Source: Bdellovibrionales bacterium (GTDB taxonomy: Bacteria > Bdellovibrionota > UBA1018). Taken from it: a stretch of DNA of 64,000 bases. The stretch's first letter is position 1. Each line of letters opens with the position of its first letter. Shown here one piece after another: positions 60,710 to 64,000 of this stretch. The notes beneath the pieces are model-generated. The model did no database searches. It worked only from the letters and a program-made list of their open reading frames with translations, and was not told the origin of the DNA. The stretch lies in contig JAEUWC010000030.1 in the NCBI GenBank assembly GCA_016786465.1, positions 248,001-312,000 on the forward strand. The letters run 5' to 3'. Position numbers and translations under genes: made by a program.

Positions 60710-61201
60710 TTAGCCCTTTCCTCGCGACTGCTTACTTTTCATGCTTTGAGCAATTTCACGGTCCTGGGACTTCTTCTTGATGTCCTGTCGTTTGTCGTAC
60801 TTCTTCTTGCCCTTGCCCAAGCCCAATTCCACTTTTGCCATTCCTTTTTTGAAGTACATCCGCATGGGAATCACAGTGATTCCGTCTTGCGTGATCGCTC
60901 CGAAAAGCTTTTCGATTTGATGCCTTTGCAAAAGAAGTTTTCTTTTGCGAAGCGGGTCATGATTCCAAATGTTCCCGTGAGAATAGGGTGCGATATGAGC
61001 GTTCGAAAGCCAAGCTTCAAGCCGTCCTGCGCCTTTTCGCCCTGAAATTTCAACGTAAGCATCGCGTAAATTCGGACTTTGCGATCGCAGACTTTTGATT
61101 TCAGTTCCTGTCAAAACCATGCCGGCTTCGACGATTTCCTGAATGAAGTAATCCGATCGTGCATTCGGATTGGTTGCGATCAGCTTTTCACCTTCAGCCA
61201 T
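60710..61201 (-). CDS. smpB: SsrA-binding protein SmpB
   Basis: The 163-residue tmRNA-binding protein rescues stalled ribosomes. ATNPNARSDYFIQEIVEAGMVLTGTEIKSLRS is the standard N-terminal half, HDPLRKRKLLLQRHQIEKLFG the RNA-binding helix, and the C-terminal tail is basic and flexible (KKYDKRQDIKKKSQDREI). The ATG at 61201 overlaps the DUF502 stop by eight bases; a TTG further upstream is rejected. RNase R, which acts with tmRNA, is also in this window but far away. Confidence 0.95.
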   Translation of the reverse strand: MAEGEKLIATNPNARSDYFIQEIVEAGMVLTGTEIKSLRSQSPNLRDAYVEISGRKGAGRLEAWLSNAHIAPYSHGNIWNHDPLRKRKLLLQRHQIEKLFGAITQDGITVIPMRMYFKKGMAKVELGLGKGKKKYDKRQDIKKKSQDREIAQSMKSKQSRGKG

Positions 61202-61850
61202 GGGTCGGTTGCGCGATTCCAAGGCTAAGGATCATTCGGAACGCTTCCTCGACTTTTAGGTGAGAATCTTTCACTTCGGATTCGTGGACCAGAAGGTGAA
61301 ATCCCGATGTGGGGTTGGGGGTCGTCGGAACGTAGACATTCAAATAACCGTCGCCCAAGGCAATTCCTTTTGCAGGTGCCGTCACAAACGCGATCGCCCA
61401 AGTTCCCTTGCGGGGGTATTCCAAATAAACGACCCGTGAAAACTGCTGACCTTTTCCCGATGCAATCGTGCGAAGCAGTTGGTCTAGCGCACTGTAAACA
61501 CTTCGAAGAACGGGAATGCGCTGAATGACTTCAGCAATCAGCGCGAAAACTTTTTTTCCTAGGTATTGCTTGGAAGTCCACCCGATCAGCGAAATCAAAA
61601 GCGCCAGAACCAGAAAGATCACGATCCCGATCAGGTAGTTGACGACGTCGGCGATCTGTTCGTGTTGAATCAGGTTTTCAGGGCGATAGTCAGATGGGAT
61701 CCATTCGCGCAGTCCCAGCACCGCGGCGCCAGCAGAAAAAACCATCCAAGCGATTACGCCCAAAGGAATGACGATCATCAGCCCTGCGATCAGATTGCTT
61801 CGTAACAGCGCGCGCAGATTGGGAAAGGGTGAAGGCTTAGGATTCCACAT
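61194..61850 (-). CDS. DUF502-family membrane protein
   Basis: A 218-residue protein of the DUF502 family, function unknown. Two hydrophobic segments near the N terminus (LIAGLMIVIPLGVIAWMVF and VVNYLIGIVIFLVLALLISLIG) are followed by RIPVLRSVYSALDQLLRTI and the signature GFHLLVHESEVKDSHLKVEEAFRMILSLG, where the family usually has 'P-T-TPNPTSG'. VYVPTTPNPTSG is present. It overlaps smpB by eight bases. ATG 61850 is preferred to a TTG one codon upstream. Confidence 0.9.
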   Translation of the reverse strand: MWNPKPSPFPNLRALLRSNLIAGLMIVIPLGVIAWMVFSAGAAVLGLREWIPSDYRPENLIQHEQIADVVNYLIGIVIFLVLALLISLIGWTSKQYLGKKVFALIAEVIQRIPVLRSVYSALDQLLRTIASGKGQQFSRVVYLEYPRKGTWAIAFVTAPAKGIALGDGYLNVYVPTTPNPTSGFHLLVHESEVKDSHLKVEEAFRMILSLGIAQPTHG

Positions 61851-61875
61851 CAAATTGGGTCTACAGTTCTGGGCG

Positions 61876-63246
61876 TTAGATCTGAAGCGTTAGGCTTAGA
61901 CCTGCCCCGAAAAGCTTACCACCGACTGTATAGCCGGGCGACCCGATCTTTGACCCAGCCGCCCCGACTTCGTTGCCCGAAGTTTTCGTCACCTTTTCCG
62001 AAACCAAAGACTGGTACTGGACGTGGAAGTCTAAGGTATATGGTGCGTCAAATTCTAGGAATTTTGCCCCGGTGAAGCCGGCGCCAGCTGAAATCGTGTG
62101 ACGGGATGGGTCGAGAAGGTTGCCTGCTCCGGAAAGGGCCCCTTGGGCGATGATTCCTGGGCGGTATGCGTATCCGCTTCGAAACGTCCACTTGGGACGC
62201 TTCCATTCCAGACCCAATCGGGGAATGACGATGTTGCGAAAATCAAAGGCGGGGTTCTTCGAAGGATTGACCACCACGATGCAGTTTGAACTGCATTCGA
62301 TGTTCATGGCTGAAGGTTCGAATTTGTCCCAAAACTGCACATCCAGCTGCGCAATGGTCGTCAGGGTGTCGGTCAGCTTCAGGGTCTGCGCCAATTCGAT
62401 GGACATGGGGTCATACGACATGGCGGCCGCAGCTTTAAGATTGAAGTCCAAAGCACCTAAGCTTCCCAGGACTCGGGCGCCTGAATTCAAAGTGAAATTG
62501 ATGTCGGATGTCCGTGGAAATCGAAAAACTAGACCTGTGGCCAGCTTCGCGCTGGGTTCCCAGGCCGCCCCTACATAAGGTTGAAGCAACGGCTTCATGC
62601 TGGCTGAAAAACGCATGGCCGAAGGATTGCTGCCCGATTGGCTTAAAAGGACGTTTCCGTTTCCGGTCAAAGAATAGGCAACTTGCCCTCCGAAACCGAC
62701 CGAAAAGCTGGAACTAAGCGACCGAGCCGCACCCAATGCAATCTGCGGTCTTTGTGTTCGCGAGCGGTGCAGGATGTATTCAGGAACGTAGGCTTCGCCT
62801 GAATCTGAATAGAACATCTGAAGCGTCGGGATGTACGCAAAGATTCCGGCGCCCCACTTCTGATTTTCACCGAAACGGTAGTTTGCCGAAAGAATGGTTC
62901 CTAGCGTGGTTTTGTAATCGTTATCGACGTTTCCGACGATTGTCGGAGTCGAAGTTCCAGTGGCATAGTCATTTGCAGTCACGACGTTGTTGATCGGATC
63001 AAACGACGGAACCAATGAAACGACGCTGAACTGAAGTTTTAATCTTTCAGTCCGGTTCGATGATCCCGACAAAAGCGCGGGATTTGAAAGCGCAGCCGTT
63101 TGGGATCCCGGTCCTTGAGCTGAAATCCCCGCCATGGCCGCAGATGAAGAACTGGCCCCGACGTTTTCCAGTAGATTGCCCCAAGCCGATGTTGTGAAAG
63201 TCAGTCCTAAATTCAGGACACCAAGCAGTCGAACCAGTTTTTCCAT
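61876..63246 (-). CDS. OmpP1/FadL-family outer-membrane transporter
   Basis: A 456-residue barrel of the FadL type, which imports long-chain fatty acids or hydrophobic compounds. After a signal peptide (to ~SAWGN), ENVGASSSSAAMAGISAQGPGSQTAALSNPA is the usual N-terminal hatch region. SIELAQTLKLTDT, FRSGYAYRPGIIAQG and NLLDPSRHTISAGAGF match the strand repeats near the C terminus. ATG 63246 has a GGGAAG site close by and overlaps the ksgA end by 34 bases; the upstream in-frame extension is rejected. Paired with the acyl-CoA synthetase, it suggests fatty-acid uptake. Confidence 0.9.
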   Translation of the reverse strand: MEKLVRLLGVLNLGLTFTTSAWGNLLENVGASSSSAAMAGISAQGPGSQTAALSNPALLSGSSNRTERLKLQFSVVSLVPSFDPINNVVTANDYATGTSTPTIVGNVDNDYKTTLGTILSANYRFGENQKWGAGIFAYIPTLQMFYSDSGEAYVPEYILHRSRTQRPQIALGAARSLSSSFSVGFGGQVAYSLTGNGNVLLSQSGSNPSAMRFSASMKPLLQPYVGAAWEPSAKLATGLVFRFPRTSDINFTLNSGARVLGSLGALDFNLKAAAAMSYDPMSIELAQTLKLTDTLTTIAQLDVQFWDKFEPSAMNIECSSNCIVVVNPSKNPAFDFRNIVIPRLGLEWKRPKWTFRSGYAYRPGIIAQGALSGAGNLLDPSRHTISAGAGFTGAKFLEFDAPYTLDFHVQYQSLVSEKVTKTSGNEVGAAGSKIGSPGYTVGGKLFGAGLSLTLQI

Positions 63247-64000
63247 TCTTCCCAGCTTAGAGCCTCGGCGCGCTTCGTGCCAGGGACCTGTGACTTTTCT
63301 AGTGCAGATTTCCATGGGCCCGTCGACGGCAACCCGCCGCGCAACATTTTGCGGCGGTGCTGAAAGGCGACGCGAAGCAGGTCTTCCCAAAGACGAGCAC
63401 CTTCTGGGTTCTTCTGGGGGTCCGTTCCCGGGATCAGGGGTTCTGACCTAGGTTCAAGTAGGATCACTTCGGATTGAACTTCTGGCGGAGGGACGAATGC
63501 GCCCGGGGCGACCGAAATCAGCTTGGATACCTTCCAAAGATTCTGGGAAAAAAGACTGAGACTTCCCCAGGCCTTGGTTCCGACTTCCGCCCGAATCCGC
63601 TGTGCGACTTCCGCTTGAAACATCAGCACCATGAATCGGATCTGATCGGGATGGTTGGCAAGTCTAGTGAAGATCGCGGTTCCAGCTGAATAGGGAAGGT
63701 TTGAAAAGACGCCGACCGGTCTGTCTGGCAGCAGAAAATTTTCCTGGGGCTGATCCATGAAATCGCCTTCGAAGATCCCCGTGATCGACGGACTTTGTTC
63801 AGATTTCCAGAAATCTACCAGTTCACGATCGCGTTCGAAAATCTTGAAGCTTTGAACCTGACCCGGCATTCGTGAAGTCAGTTCGATGGTGAATGGAAAA
63901 GTCAAAGCCCCACGGCCGGGCCCGATTTCGACAAAATCGACGATTTGGTTAGCCTTGGCTTGTTCAAAAACGGTTTCAAGGATTCTTCCGATGACCCGGG
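63213..64000 (-). CDS. rsmA: 16S rRNA dimethyladenosine transferase (N-terminal end beyond window)
   Basis: RsmA/KsgA adds methyl groups to two adenines of 16S rRNA. The frame runs in from the window edge with VEIGPGRGALT (SAM motif I), followed by SNLPYSAGTAIF (catalytic NLPY), VAPGAFVPPPEVQSEVILL and the C-terminal FQHRRKMLRGGLP. The first ~25 residues with the usual RFGQNFL motif lie outside the window, so it is partial at its 5' end only. Confidence 0.93.
   Translation of the reverse strand, partial: RVIGRILETVFEQAKANQIVDFVEIGPGRGALTFPFTIELTSRMPGQVQSFKIFERDRELVDFWKSEQSPSITGIFEGDFMDQPQENFLLPDRPVGVFSNLPYSAGTAIFTRLANHPDQIRFMVLMFQAEVAQRIRAEVGTKAWGSLSLFSQNLWKVSKLISVAPGAFVPPPEVQSEVILLEPRSEPLIPGTDPQKNPEGARLWEDLLRVAFQHRRKMLRGGLPSTGPWKSALEKSQVPGTKRAEALSWEEWKNWFDCLVS

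Overview
The window is a gene-dense stretch (no gap between genes exceeds about 270 bases) of a Gram-negative bacterial chromosome. I read it as a Bdellovibrionota-like organism (Bdellovibrio and relatives). The support is an unusually large share of secreted proteins and lipoproteins, outer-membrane barrel proteins (FadL family and others ending in Phe), many HExxH-type proteases and other hydrolases, and housekeeping genes of proteobacterial type (rnr, lon, argS, rpoZ, smpB, ksgA, thrABC). This placement is inference; no rRNA or other decisive marker lies here. I saw no tRNA, rRNA, insertion sequence, prophage or CRISPR array.

Layout. 1-7 kb: RNase R overlapping a UbiB/ABC1-type kinase, then a membrane metallophosphoesterase and an MFS exporter. 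7-19.7 kb: an accessory 'secretome' block with a glycine-rich lipoprotein, several unknown secreted proteins, an alkaline-phosphatase-superfamily enzyme, a secreted phospholipase D-like protein, an HExxH protein, a tandem pair of paralogous coiled-coil membrane proteins, and a beta-helix lipoprotein. 19.7-23 kb: small-molecule metabolism (epimerase, BASS-type symporter, SDR, methyltransferase-like). 23-33.7 kb: a TatT-like helical-repeat protein, barrel proteins, lipoproteins (one a very large Ig/beta-propeller protein), a rhodanese and an esterase. 33.8-38.5 kb: a compact thrABC operon for threonine synthesis, with 1-base stop/start overlaps and a clear terminator. 38.6-41.4 kb: a thermolysin-like lipoprotein protease followed at once by a membrane-anchored PepSY/FTP-like protein that looks like its propeptide in trans. 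41.4-51.8 kb: argS, hydrolases, a degenerate M23-like lipoprotein, a matrixin-like (M10) protease with a C-terminal membrane anchor, and small lipoproteins. 51.9-54.4 kb: lon. 54.4-64 kb, all on the minus strand: ksgA, fadL, DUF502, smpB, fadD, rpoZ, then two distantly related ~550-600-residue secreted proteins flanking a small secreted protein.

How the genes may work together. FadL (outer membrane), two proteins that may be periplasmic lipid carriers, and an acyl-CoA synthetase lie close together on one strand and could form a lipid-uptake route. The proteases, PLD, phosphodiesterase and esterase would fit an organism feeding on other cells. Genes are tightly packed. All nine convergent pairs end within 15 bases of each other or overlap, and same-strand neighbours commonly overlap by 1, 4 or 8 bases, which implies extensive translational coupling. 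Several small secreted-protein genes appear to have promoters so close to the start codon that their mRNAs would be leaderless or nearly so.
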